64,000 nt of DNA from Apostichopus japonicus (taxonomy: Eukaryota; Echinodermata; Holothuroidea; Aspidochirotida; Stichopodidae), in the NCBI RefSeq assembly GCF_037975245.1, contig NC_092575.1, forward strand, positions 29,041,341 through 29,105,340. The letters are read 5' to 3'. Positions 38,301 to 44,339 of this stretch are shown piece after piece. The position numbers and the translations under genes were made by a program. The first letter of the stretch is position 1, and every line of letters starts with the position of its first letter. Below the pieces are notes generated by a model. That model saw nothing but the letters and a program-made list of their open reading frames with translations, was not told where the DNA came from and did no database searches.

Positions 38301-39771
38301 GTGGTCTAAATTGCCTCAATTGACCCAATTTTCTCACCACATGTACTTCCATTTTTTAGTTTATGATACTTTCACAATATTATCAGCTTTCATATTTTGG
38401 TTCTGATGCTTTGGCGTCCATTGACCTATGCAGTCAAGTTTGCATATGCGTGGGTGGGTGCGTGTATGTATGCGTGTATGTGACGCCCTAGCTTGTAAGC
38501 AAGAAGAAATGTGTGATGTCAAACTTGGTATATATGTTGGTCTTGGTCAGTAGATGATCTCTATTGTTTTTGGTAGGGCTTTATTGCATTTTATTGAGTG
38601 GGCAGGGCTTGATGTAAATTTATGAAAATGTTAGTATCTGTACAACTGTACATGTCCCATTTAGTTCATACTGGGTATGGTGATGTAACTATGTAGTAAG
38701 TAAATGTCCTGTGCAACAACAATTTTACTTCATTAATATTCATGAGTGGATGAGGCTTACTGGGAAATTGTCAAGAACAGCTTATTAACACGATCTCAAC
38801 AAACACAAGATGAGCCATGTTATAAATCACCATACAGTAGTTGTTATTATTATTAGTCAAAACATAGTCTCTCTTCATATTGGTGTGAACAAGTTCTGAA
38901 TTTAAACATATTGCTTACTACCCCATGAATACGTTTGGTCATGAGAACCACTAAACGTTTTTGTTTTCTTGTTACAGATGCTGAAAGTAGAGGCGTTGGG
39001 TTGGATGAAGATGATAGTCAGAAGTCTCCTTTCAGACCTCCCCTTCCACCTTCTCCAGCAGTGTTTGAACAACCTCCCTTGCCAGTTTCTACCCCACCAG
39101 AGACACCAAAGCGAACCCCTACCCACACACCAAGGGGCACACCTGTGGGCTCAATGGAGAACACTCCCGTCCCTAGCCCTAGTGTTTGTAGTACTGATGG
39201 TATCTATCCAGAGAAGAACTCTCAGAGCAGAGTCTCTCCAAGTTTAGAAGATTTGGTTAGCCAGCAGGTGGAACTGATGACCAAATTGGAAGGAGATTAC
39301 ACCAGCACCTCCTCAGACACAGACACTGGAGCCTTGGAAGGGAAGGAACTAGAGATTAATGACACTGCAGAGAGGGAAGCAGTGGACAGAGAGAATATTG
39401 ATAATGACTTTATAATTGTGGATGAAGCCTCCAATGAAGACATTGGATGTCAAGAGATGGATAATGATGATGATGATGGTGGTGAGATGACAGAGGATGA
39501 AGATAGAGGTATAGCTACAAGCAAAGAGGGACAGCATGAAGGAAGTCAAACATTGACAGAGGAGGAGGAGCAGGAGCAAGAAATATCTACAAGTCAAGTA
39601 TCAGAGGAAAATGGAAAAATAGTGACTGATACCTTGCTACCCAATAAATCTGGTGTGCCCCACCGACAGAATTTTGCAGAGGGCATCACCCCCCACGTGG
39701 ACGAAAATGTTTCCTCCTCAAAAGGTGTCTTCAAGAAGATACTTGGACTTTTGAAGACATCTAAAGATTAA
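8183..39771 (+). CDS. ZCCHC8: Zinc finger CCHC domain-containing protein 8, NEXT complex scaffold (12 exons, 681 aa)
   Basis: Joining 8183-8339, 13373-13415, 13992-14063, 20491-20590, 21515-21660, 22747-22815, 25010-25067, 25419-25555, 27134-27279, 34273-34382, 35161-35374 and 38978-39771 gives 2,046 nt in one frame. The length is close to human ZCCHC8 (about 707 aa). Visible parts are a coiled coil (about 36-66), a region ending LLPQ, a CCHC knuckle (C200, C203, H208, C213), a PSP domain (about 258-340, with LGYPPGYLLEAEI and YPGFN), a basic linker, a Pro-rich segment (about 430-485), an acidic region, and the C-terminal tail with FAEGITP and ILGLLKTSKD. In animals ZCCHC8 dimerises, binds RBM7 through a proline-rich segment near the PSP domain and binds helicase MTR4, forming NEXT, which delivers nuclear RNA to the exosome. 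All junctions are GT-AG. Introns 3, 5, 6, 8, 9 and 11 hold tandem arrays. Confidence 0.93.
8752..11160. mobile_element. Nonautonomous DNA element with long terminal inverted repeats (outer element)
   Basis: The left end (8753 on, GGTCATACTAATTAGCG) is the inverted counterpart of the right end (to 11158, CGCTAATTAGTATGACC). The similarity continues for about 260 bp inward, through the doubled CAAGACAACT and up to GCCGCACCATT near 10500 against AATGGTGCGG at about 10890. The left arm is interrupted by a 1,478-bp insertion (separate entry); without it and one TSD the element would be about 0.9 kb. TTATTAA flanks both sides (8745-8751; 11161-11167), a candidate target-site duplication. No transposase is encoded. 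Confidence 0.7.
8962..10439. mobile_element. hAT-like nonautonomous transposon nested in the outer element
   Basis: The left terminus CAGTGTTCGGTTTCTTCC faces a right terminus whose reverse complement is CAGGGTTCGCAGGTTTCTTC. Both start CAGNGTTCG, like hAT terminal inverted repeats. An exact 8-bp duplication TCCGTAGC flanks it (8954-8961 and 10440-10447), the length expected for hAT. Subterminal regions carry many direct and inverted TTTCTTCC/GGAAGAAA motifs, plausible transposase-binding repeats. The outer element's left arm resumes immediately after the right duplication. There is no transposase ORF; the small frames inside are unconvincing. Confidence 0.8.
11944..12750. mobile_element. Candidate MITE-like element in ZCCHC8 intron 1
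   Basis: The left end CAGGGTTTTTGTTA and the right end, read in reverse, CAGGGTTTTCGTTA form 14-bp near-perfect inverted termini. CAAGG flanks both sides (11939-11943; 12751-12755), a possible 5-bp target duplication. The inside holds a G-rich block (GGGGTCTAAGGGGAGGGGG) and an AGATGCAAA...GTGCAATATA motif, both recurring at 33.6-33.8 kb, plus a palindromic CCCGGGTC near the right end. It is noncoding. Confidence 0.5.
13373..13415 (+). CDS. ZCCHC8: ZCCHC8 exon 2
   Basis: A 43-nt exon encoding NEELRRRLRLLEPP with split codons at both ends. It completes the coiled coil and matches the human ENQELKRKLNIL segment. Its acceptor is the U12-type 3' end CCAG; its donor is CCAAG then GTGAAT. Confidence 0.88.
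13416..13991 (+). other. ZCCHC8 intron 2
   Basis: A 576-bp GT-AG intron with the acceptor TTTTTTTTCCATTACAG. No repeat array or other feature is seen. Confidence 0.85.
13992..14063 (+). CDS. ZCCHC8: ZCCHC8 exon 3
   Basis: Encodes REGKFTSAEDSPVVQVIFMH through HDSI. The PVVQVIFMHH stretch corresponds to human PILQILFMNN. The donor is AAG then GTATGT. Confidence 0.9.
14216..19684. repeat. 58-bp satellite array, about 94 copies, in ZCCHC8 intron 3
   Basis: The unit contains ATCCATTTGTGCAGTGAGCT and GACACTCAGAGTGTG, with limited variants (GACCTA, GAAATA, GACATA or GACTTA; GTGTCAG or GTGATGG). Degenerate copies start about 14100, near the exon 3 donor. A higher-order pattern is visible: the variant string at 14600-14926 recurs at 16222-16548 and 17904-18230, spaced 1,622 bp (28 units less a 2-bp deletion near 16068) and 1,682 bp (29 units). 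Minus-strand frames of repeated 'HCTNGS' peptides are by-products. Each unit has a donor-like GTGAGC in the sense strand. Confidence 0.97.
19685..20490. other. End of ZCCHC8 intron 3 with degenerate repeats
   Basis: Between about 19690 and 20180 there are four diverged copies of a roughly 130-bp motif with GGTCAAAGGTC and AACACGATATCTCAAG. It looks like an old interspersed or tandem repeat. The remainder up to the acceptor CTACTGACAG shows nothing else. Confidence 0.6.
20491..20590 (+). CDS. ZCCHC8: ZCCHC8 exon 4
   Basis: Encodes SNKRQQLEDFVQNLITSNDG through YEQLLPQ, aligning with human EIEEFVSNLV ... NLLPQ. It ends in phase 0 with CACAG and GTAAGC. Confidence 0.92.
20591..21514 (+). other. 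ZCCHC8 intron 4 with a hairpin-forming triple repeat
   Basis: A GT-AG intron. At about 21249-21395 lie three copies of a 46-bp unit built on ATCGATATGG and the palindrome CCCACAGGACAAACCTGTGG, so each copy can form a short stem-loop. Frames on both strands over it are by-products. Nothing else is recognised. Confidence 0.75.
21515..21660 (+). CDS. ZCCHC8: ZCCHC8 exon 5
   Basis: Encodes RSALRIKGTNVTFLATGSVQ through MTDDWTIP. The GSVQYYDMFCLDILGRPL segment matches human GSVLYFTNFCLDKLGQPL closely. It ends in phase 2 (CCCAT, then GTGAGA). Confidence 0.95.
21760..22640. repeat. 68-bp imperfect tandem repeat, about 13 copies, in ZCCHC8 intron 5
   Basis: The unit contains ACTGATGTAAGCAC, GTTTCCTAGC and GAGCTGGAACATAC. 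Early copies are well conserved, later ones diverged and variable in length. Each unit has a donor-like GATGTAAGC and an acceptor-like GTTTCCTAG, giving potential 40-45 nt pseudo-exons. The first such segment (about 21737-21780) follows a good acceptor (TTACTTTATTTTAG) but would shift the frame if included. Confidence 0.85.
22747..22815 (+). CDS. ZCCHC8: ZCCHC8 exon 6
   Basis: A 69-nt exon encoding FQRGFPDPLPIDENASKKGR plus VA and split codons. It sits just before the CCHC exon. The donor is GCCAG then GTAATA. Conservation with human is weak here, but phases on both sides fit. Confidence 0.85.
22825..23139. repeat. 15-bp minisatellite, 21 copies, in ZCCHC8 intron 6
   Basis: Perfect repeats of CATGAGATAACCAAT begin 9 bases after the exon 6 boundary; the last unit has ATATCC instead of ATAACC. 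Because 15 is divisible by 3, minus-strand frames run through it as repeated HDWLS or MIGYL peptides. I treat these as repeat by-products. Confidence 0.98.
23415..24330. repeat. 109-bp tandem repeat, about 8 copies, in ZCCHC8 intron 6
   Basis: The unit contains GTGACTATATAATGTG, GATGATTTAATCATGTGACC and TAGGTAACTGTTGG. The central five copies are almost identical; outer copies vary by small indels. TTTAATCATGTGAC-type motifs repeat within the unit, suggesting it grew from a shorter GTGACTAT motif. It is unrelated in sequence to the other 109-bp array at exon 9. Confidence 0.93.
24280..24930. repeat. 131-bp tandem repeat, about 5 copies, in ZCCHC8 intron 6
   Basis: Nearly identical units with GAGATAATCAATCATTACTC, GTAGTTGACTCCATAGGTG and TGTTTGGTGACTC. 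It merges on the left with the 109-bp array, and both share GTGACTAT motifs, so they probably derive from one another. Confidence 0.93.
25010..25067 (+). CDS. ZCCHC8: ZCCHC8 exon 7, CCHC zinc knuckle
   Basis: Encodes RKKTCFNCGDEGHGLSDCPV, a complete C-X2-C-X4-H-X4-C knuckle (C200, C203, H208, C213) matching human CFNCGSEEHQMKDCP. The acceptor AAAAG is preceded by only a modest pyrimidine tract; the donor GTTGTAAGT is strong. Confidence 0.95.
25068..25418 (+). other. ZCCHC8 intron 7
   Basis: A 351-bp intron with donor GTAAGT and acceptor TATCAG. No repeat array or other feature is seen. Confidence 0.9.
25419..25555 (+). CDS. ZCCHC8: ZCCHC8 exon 8
   Basis: Encodes EKDFARINAKKQEFRNLSSP through FAELKPGVV. 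It aligns with human ARISEKRKEY ... RYH ... RFKPGVIS, the run-in to the PSP domain. The donor is TAAG then GTGAGA. Confidence 0.94.
25730..26760. repeat. 74-bp tandem repeat, about 13 copies, in ZCCHC8 intron 8
   Basis: The unit has two related halves, GTGTAACCACTGAGGTATTT and GTGTAACCAGTGTGGTATTT, separated by GTCCCTGTTAATTTAAACA. It probably arose from an ancestral half-unit that duplicated and diverged. Copies at the edges are degenerate. Confidence 0.93.
27134..27279 (+). CDS. ZCCHC8: ZCCHC8 exon 9, PSP-domain core (authentic copy)
   Basis: Encodes SDELRKAMGLREQEIPSYIY, then TMRMLGYPPGYLLEAEI and TSSGLAVYDKLR. It matches human SEELQDALGV ... IYRMRQLGYPPGWLKEAELE. The acceptor is TTTTTGTTTCAG; the exon ends AGAG and the donor is GTAATT. 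The last part of this exon with its donor is the founder of the following 109-bp array. Confidence 0.95.
27280..32729 (+). repeat. 109-bp array of the exon 9 3' end plus its 5' splice site, 50 extra copies
   Basis: Units repeat at exactly 109 bp from the authentic exon 9 end; ATGAGAATGCTGGGTTATCC recurs from 27195 to 32645. Each unit holds about 98 nt of exon-like sequence (ATATTTACACC through AAGCTAAGAG) plus the donor GTAATTTCTC, giving 51 donors with the authentic one. Copies differ by only a few substitutions (for example CTACCCCCTGG at about 27985, 28094 and 31473). The period is not divisible by 3, and reading past the first donor meets TGA in the next unit (AGTATATGA). No strong acceptor is seen inside the unit. 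It lies in the sense orientation of a 7.0-kb intron. Confidence 0.97.
32636..32729 (+). repeat. Divergent terminal copy of the exon 9 array
   Basis: The first part is identical to other units up to CTACTGGAG. The rest differs at about a third of sites without indels and ends CTGACAG then GTAGAA. In the exon frame it reads EKPITASGLSGYDKLTG, keeping SGL and YDKL, against EAEITSSGLAVYDKLRG in the founder. It may be the oldest unit at the array edge, escaping homogenisation, or a conserved alternative 3' half of the exon. Confidence 0.8.
32730..33366. other. Unique part of ZCCHC8 intron 9
   Basis: AT-rich sequence with no open frame, repeat array or recognised motif. Confidence 0.8.
33367..33597 (-). 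pseudogene. 3' fragment of a non-LTR retrotransposon reverse-transcriptase ORF
   Basis: One minus-strand frame reads FGGLTCAALCGLPCGYKRKP, then GRLHSRWIDNLTKWSGRSAA, and ends about 45 residues later at a TGA (33367-33369). The PGR...RWIDNL..W.GRS...LL.D pattern is typical of the C-terminal end of LINE-type endonuclease/reverse-transcriptase proteins. Only the tail is present, so this is a 5'-truncated insertion in the intron. The RT core is absent and the clade cannot be named. Confidence 0.55.
33600..34010. repeat. Dispersed G/C-tract repeat in ZCCHC8 intron 9
   Basis: It contains GGGGTCTAAGGGAAGGGGG, AGATGCAATTTAGTGCAATA (with a second copy near 33820), long G and C runs (33898-33915; 33965-33985) and TTCACTGGGGGGGGTCTGG. 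The first two blocks also occur inside the 11944-12750 element. It is an interspersed repeat, noncoding despite short open frames on both strands. Homopolymer lengths may be sequencing-sensitive. Confidence 0.6.
34273..34382 (+). CDS. ZCCHC8: ZCCHC8 exon 10, end of the PSP domain
   Basis: Encodes DEEGEVKEAHDQPLKYNSLK, then LIKYPGFNVTLGDGFID; KLIKYPGFN matches human KLVNYPGFN. The acceptor is a tandem CCAGCAG (NAGNAG); use of the upstream AG adds three bases (one Ala) in frame. The donor GACGTGAGT is strong. The last part of the exon with its donor is duplicated once downstream. Confidence 0.93.
34347..34442 (+). repeat. 48-bp tandem duplication across the exon 10 donor
   Basis: Two adjacent copies of a 48-bp unit starting GGCTTTAACGT and including GATGGTTTTATAGACGTGAG, differing at one base (GTTACA vs GTCACA). 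Each ends with the donor GACGTGAGT. Because 48 is divisible by 3 and the stretch is open, the second donor would add 16 residues in frame. Confidence 0.93.
34443..35160 (+). other. Rest of ZCCHC8 intron 10
   Basis: About 0.7 kb of AT-rich sequence, with a short G-rich tract near 34535-34565, ending in the acceptor TATCTTCCAATCAG. No array or gene is seen. Confidence 0.8.
35161..35374 (+). CDS. ZCCHC8: ZCCHC8 exon 11
   Basis: Encodes DCQYRNMPPMQEYHSYDIFQ, a Ser/Lys-rich stretch with likely nuclear-localisation clusters (SKKRKG, RRNRKKGR), and MDIGSPVSPSFS. MPPMQEYHSYDIFQSF aligns with human IPMQACQQKDVFANY. It ends in phase 1 at CTCAG followed by GTCAGT. If unspliced, the frame stops at 35421 in the first unit of the following array. 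Confidence 0.93.
35375..37080 (+). repeat. 99-bp array carrying a 3' and a 5' splice site in every unit, 17 full copies
   Basis: It starts exactly at the exon 11 donor. Unit boundaries (GTCAGG) fall at 35375, 35476, 35575 and on to 37054. Lengths are 99 bp, except the first (101) and three of 97 that lost TT in GGGTTTAGATC. Each unit contains CTGCTTCCCTCTGTAG, a good acceptor, then 26 nt, then TTAG with GTCAGG, a donor. The period is divisible by 3, so a frame (MLGQGLDQGEAFKS...) stays open for up to 289 codons, but it is out of frame with exon 11 because of a 2-bp difference in the first unit. Confidence 0.96.
37081..38977 (+). other. Remainder of ZCCHC8 intron 11
   Basis: Mostly unremarkable AT-rich DNA with a dispersed repeat copy on the minus strand (about 38025-38210) and a TGTATG-rich segment near 38450-38480. 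It ends with TTTTTGTTTTCTTGTTACAG, a strong acceptor. No other gene is recognised. Confidence 0.75.
38025..38210 (-). repeat. Dispersed repeat, copy B
   Basis: On the minus strand this matches 1975-2145, including TTGATGGTGCCATGAA and GTGATGGGTAGCATTTAGC, with scattered substitutions. Confidence 0.6.
38978..39771 (+). CDS. ZCCHC8: ZCCHC8 exon 12 (last coding exon)
   Basis: Encodes residues from about 418 to the stop at 681. It starts DAESRGVGLDEDDSQKS, then a Pro-rich stretch with FRPPLPPSP and TPPETPKRTPTHTPRGTP, comparable to human FQFQPPLPPDTPPLPRGTPP. Next come LEDLVSQQVELMTKLE (matching the human LEELEEQQRRIWAALE helix) and a long Asp/Glu-rich region. The tail has FAEGITPHVDEN and FKKILGLLKTSKD, matching human FATGITPFEFEN and IRSLLKNS; in human this C-terminal region contacts and stimulates MTR4. 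The TAA stop is at 39769-39771. Confidence 0.95.
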
Positions 39772-39840
39772 GTCATGAAAAACCAAGATATGTTAACTTT
39801 TAGGTCAGGTAGAGAATGTGAGGTGTACCTGTTGCATCAT

Positions 39841-40590
39841 TCACGTGGATATCTGTAAGCAACCTCAGCAATACATGGATGTCTGCAAGCAATCACAGTA
39901 ATACATGGATGTCTGCAAGCAATCACAGTAATACATGGATGTCTGCAAGCAACCACAGTAATACATGGATGTCTGCAAGCAACCACAGTAATACGTGGAT
40001 GTCTGCAAGCAACCACAGTAATACATGGATGTCTGCAAGCAACCACAGTAATACATGGATGTCTGCAAGCAACCACAGTAATGCGTGGATGTCTGCAAGC
40101 AACCACAGGAATGCATGGATGTCTGCAAGCAACCACAGTAATACATGGATGTCTGCAAGCAACCACAGTAATACGTGGATGTCTGCAAGCAATCGCAGTA
40201 ATACGTGGATGTCTGCAAGCAACCGCAGTAATACGTGGATGTCTGCAAGCAACCGCAGTAATACGTGGATGTCTGCAAGCAACCGCAGTAATACGTGGAT
40301 GTCTGCAAGCAACCGCAGTAATACGTGGATGTCTGCAAGCAACCGCAGTAATACGTGGATGTCTGCAAGCAACCGCAGAAATGCGTGGATGTCTGCAAGC
40401 AACCGCAGTAATACGTGGATGTCTGCAAGCAACCGCAGTAATACGTGGATGTCTGCAAGCAACCGCAGTAATACGTGGATGTCTGCAAGCAACCACAGAA
40501 ATACATGGATGTCTGCAAGCAACCACAGTAATACATGGATGTCTGCAAGCAACCACAGTAATACATGGATGTCTGCAAGCAACCACAGAA
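39841..40590. repeat. 30-bp minisatellite, 25 copies, in the ZCCHC8 3'UTR
   Basis: Units of ACATGGATGTCTGCAAGCAA plus CCACAGTAAT begin 70 bases after the stop codon; variants are AC(A/G)TGG and (C/T)CRCAG. Frames on both strands stay open for about 220-250 codons because the period is divisible by 3 and the unit lacks stops in several frames. A short related tail (AGCAGCCACAGAAATCAAAC, about three copies) follows to 40665. Confidence 0.97.
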
Positions 40591-40794
40591 ATCAAACAGG
40601 AAGTAACAAGCAGCCACAGAAATCAAACAGGAAGTAACAAGCAGCCACAGAAATCAAACAGGAAGTATATATGCCAAGAGTGTATTTTGATTTGGCCTGG
40701 AGTCTCTTCTGAGGAGGATGCTGTCAAGTTTACAAGGGAAATGTTCTTATTCTCATGTATGGTGTTACTTTAGAATTGTAACAAGTTGATAGTT

Positions 40795-41035
40795 ATTTCT
40801 CTGAAGGCACACTACATTGTAGATAGTTATTTCTCTGAAGGCACACTACATTGTAGATAGTTGATAGTTATTTCTCTGAAGGCACACTACATTGTAGATA
40901 GTTATTTCTCTGAAGGCACACTACATTGTAGTTAGTTGATAGTTAGTTCTCTGAAGGCACACTACATTGTAGTTAGTTGATAGTTAGTTCTCTTCAGGCA
41001 CACTACATTGTAGTTAGTTGATAGTTAGTTCTGTT
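40795..41035. repeat. Short tandem repeat in the ZCCHC8 3'UTR
   Basis: About seven copies of TTCTCTGAAGGCACACTACA plus TTGTAGATAG, with or without an extra AGTTGATAG, giving units of about 33-41 bp. Confidence 0.88.
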
Positions 41036-41571
41036 TGCTAACATTAAAATATTCTAATCATGTATTATCTCCTATTGGTTACAGTAATTTTGATTGGTAT
41101 CCTGTAAACTGACATGAAGAATTATCAAATTGAGGATCCACTTGTTTTATAAATGTTTTAAGGTGCATTTCATACAATGGAAATAAGACAAAGCTTCCAG
41201 TAGGAGTGACTGCCCTTCACAAGCCACCACACAGTTATGTAGTAGGCTGTTCTCTGTTATTGTTCATGTAGAAATGTTTTTAGCCTCATGTTATATTTGT
41301 TAGAAGAATTCAAAAGAAATACATTTGTAAGGTTTCTATATTAGCAAATGAATTAAACTGATTTAATTTTGCCCCAAGCTACAACATGGGCTTGTAAAGA
41401 CAATTGTTAGATGTGTGAGATGACCGGAACTCTTGCTATTCTCCAGATTTTTATTTTGTAGGATATTGTACATTCAGGATTGTGAAATTATTTTGTGCTT
41501 ATGATATTGTACCATGTAAGTAAGTCTTTTATTAAACTATGTAATATTGAATTGCGATTTCTTTTAGAGCC

Positions 41572-41577
41572 AATAAA
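41572..41577 (+). terminator. Candidate ZCCHC8 poly(A) signal
   Basis: AATAAA about 1.8 kb after the stop, with GTG-containing sequence downstream. The position implies that the 3'UTR includes the 30-bp minisatellite. No other canonical AATAAA was noticed between 39772 and 41571, but weaker variants exist (ATTAAA near 41530). Confidence 0.4.
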
Positions 41578-42160
41578 ACTGGTGCAGTAAAAACCGATCA
41601 TGATGAATACTTGAAAAACATGTGCATCTGCATATAGTGAATGTAAAAAGAACCAGAACTAAACACCTCTGCATTATACATAAATTAAATACAAACCTAG
41701 CTAGCAGTTGTATGTAACTTCACTTCTGATTCAAAAAGAATATATGTGATTGGCATTATGGCAAGAATCCAATTATTTTCTATTACTAGGGTTTAATTTG
41801 ATGTAAGCAATGGAAGATACAGGAAGGGGAGTAGATTTCCCTTAGTCCTGTTATTCCCGCCCCCATAGATTGACCCCCTCCCCTATAGATTAACCCCCCA
41901 TAGATAGACCCCCCATAGATTGACCCCCTCCCCTATAGATTGACCCCCATAGATTGACCCCCCCCCCCCCCCCTCCATAGATTGAAACTATAAACATTAC
42001 CAGTACACTTATGAATCAGGATAAAGCCCATGACAGCTTCAAAGTCATTGAAAATTTATTTGGAAAACAAAGATACTGCAAGTATACAATGAACAACTAT
42101 TTACTAGTAATACAAATATTCACTTACAATGAACAACTATTTACTGTTAATACAAATATT
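41578..42160. other. Intergenic DNA with C-rich repeats
   Basis: At about 41855-41980 several copies of CCATAGATTGACCCCC with C runs form a small degenerate tandem repeat. The rest shows nothing recognisable apart from a doubled ACAATGAACAACTATTTACT near 42086 and 42128. Confidence 0.7.
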
Positions 42161-42164
42161 CATA

Positions 42165-42665
42165 TTCAAATGTTCTCAGTAATTTGAGTATCTACATGGG
42201 CATGTACATAAAACAACACATCACAATGGGCATGTACATAAACAGCACACCTTAATGGGCATGTACATGAAATAAAATACCATATTGGGCATGTACATAA
42301 AACAACACCATAATGGGCATCTACATAAAACAACACACCACAATGGACATGTACATAAAACAGCACACCTTAATGGGCATGTACATAAATAAGATACCAT
42401 AATGGGTATCTACATAAAACAGCACCATATTGGGTAAGTACATAAAACAACACACCATAATGGGCATTTCATAAAACAACACACCATAATGGACATGTAC
42501 ATAAATAAAATACCATAATGGGTATGTACATAAAACAGCACCATAATGGGCATCTACATAAAACAACACACCATAATGGACAAACAGCACACCTTAATGG
42601 GCATGTACATAAATAAAATATTACCATAATGGGTATGTACATAAAACAACACACCATGAAGCTCA
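42165..42665. repeat. About 30-bp imperfect minisatellite, about 16 copies
   Basis: The unit approximates AATGGGCATGTACATAAAAC plus AACACACCAT, with length variants. Minus-strand open frames of repeated MYVHAHCGV-like peptides are by-products. Confidence 0.85.
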
Positions 42666-43424
42666 TAGTTTACTGCACACAATAAGAATGGAATTTTGAT
42701 CGTAAAAGATGTAAATTTTATCTCAGTAATAGCTGTCTGGTTTGATTGCTACAGCTGGTAGTGCAGGTAAACTACGGTCAACCTAAGCATAATTTTGGGC
42801 ACAATTGTTGGGAAACCTGGTTAATATCAGTGCCCTTGCAATTTTCAGTTAGTTTTTGCACTATGACTTGCTGTAATACCCTTAAACCGTGTATAACCAG
42901 CAGTAACAATGCTGAACCCCTGAAATCAAGTTCATACATTCAAGTTTTATCTGATATTTCTTCAAAGCAAAATGCCTTAGTGATCTAGTTGAAAATTGTG
43001 TTTGTGCAATTTTGAAGTGAAACATTGCCATGGTGTGCTTTTCAATTGAAATATAAGGCTACTTCTGATTTCTTAGTTGTCCTAAAAACTTACCTTGCCC
43101 CTTTCAATCCTTAGTTGAATCCTTTTCTTACTTTAGTCTCACTTAAGCACTAAGCTCATAGGTTTTAAATGTAACTGCTAGAAGTGATAAAACTTTGCCA
43201 TGCTAGCCAAGTGCTTACTACAGACACAAGTCTTGTACAAGCTTACTCTGTTAACAATGCTACTCTGCAAACATGTACCTGCTTGAAGTTACATAACCAC
43301 AAGTGTGACATTTTAATTACCATTGTCTCAATTTGGTAGATATTAGATACCATGACAATTTAATATGCTTAATACATTAGAACTACTGCATGGCAGGTTT
43401 TGCTTCTGCACCAACTAGTTAGCT
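42666..43424. other. Intergenic, no recognised feature
   Basis: Non-repetitive AT-rich sequence. One 80-codon open frame at 42746-42988 has no recognisable domain and no homologue I know. Confidence 0.7.
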
Positions 43425-43426
43425 TC

Positions 43427-44180
43427 AATGAATATGATGTACCATACAATGAATATGATGTACCATACAGTCAATACGATGTACCATACAATGACAATGA
43501 TGTACCATACAACTGCATATGATGTACCATACAATCAGTACAATGTACCATACAATGAATATGATGTACCATACAATGAATATGATGTACCATACAGTCA
43601 ATACAATGTACCATACAATCAATTCGATGTACCATACAATGAATATGATGTACCATACAATCAATACGATGTACCATACAATGAATATGATATATCATAC
43701 AATCAATACGATGTACCATACAATGAATATGATGTACCATACAGTCAATACAATGTACCATACAATGAATATGATGTACCATACAGTCAATACAATGTAC
43801 CATACAATCAATTCGATGTACCATACAATATGATGTACCATACAATCAATACGATGTACCATACAATGACTATGATGTACCATACAGTCAATACAATGTA
43901 CCATACAATGATGTACCATACAGTCAATACGATGTACCATACAATGGCTATGATGTACCATACAGTCAATATGATGTACCATACAATGAATATGATGTAC
44001 CATACAGTCAATATGATGTACCATACAATCAATACGATGTACCATACAATCAATAAGATGTACCATACGACTATGATGTACCATACAATGCATATGATGA
44101 ACTATACAATCAATACGATGTACCATACAGTCAATACGATGTACCATACATGAAAATGATATACCATACAATTAATATAA
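43427..44180. repeat. 21-bp minisatellite, about 35 copies
   Basis: The unit ATGATGTACCATACAATGAAT alternates at its last bases (ATGAAT, GTCAAT, ATCAAT). Twenty-one is divisible by 3, so plus-strand frames read EYDVPYN or MNMMYHT heptads and minus-strand frames read CMVHHIH or IVWYIIF, interrupted by occasional indels. There is no start context, signal or flanking exon to support a protein. Confidence 0.96.
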
Positions 44181-44339
44181 TGCAGCCTTTTTAAAAAAAT
44201 GATATACCATACAATTAATATTATGCAGCCTTTATACAAAGCATTCAAACAGTCAAGCCCACCCAATGCATACCTACATTTTAACAGCCAATAGTGAACT
44301 GTCCCAGAGCATAGTGATAGCTGATAGTCAAACAACCCA

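Noticed and set aside
39837-40773. Five overlapping frames of 219-253 codons on both strands (MSASNHSNTW and ACRHPRITAV types)
   Set aside because: A period of 30 bp without stops keeps several frames open at once; this is a repeat property, placed in the 3'UTR.
43427-44171. Repetitive structural-protein gene (MNMMYHT or YDVPYN frames)
   Set aside because: There is no consistent frame through the array, no signal peptide or flanking exon, and the opposite strand is equally open.
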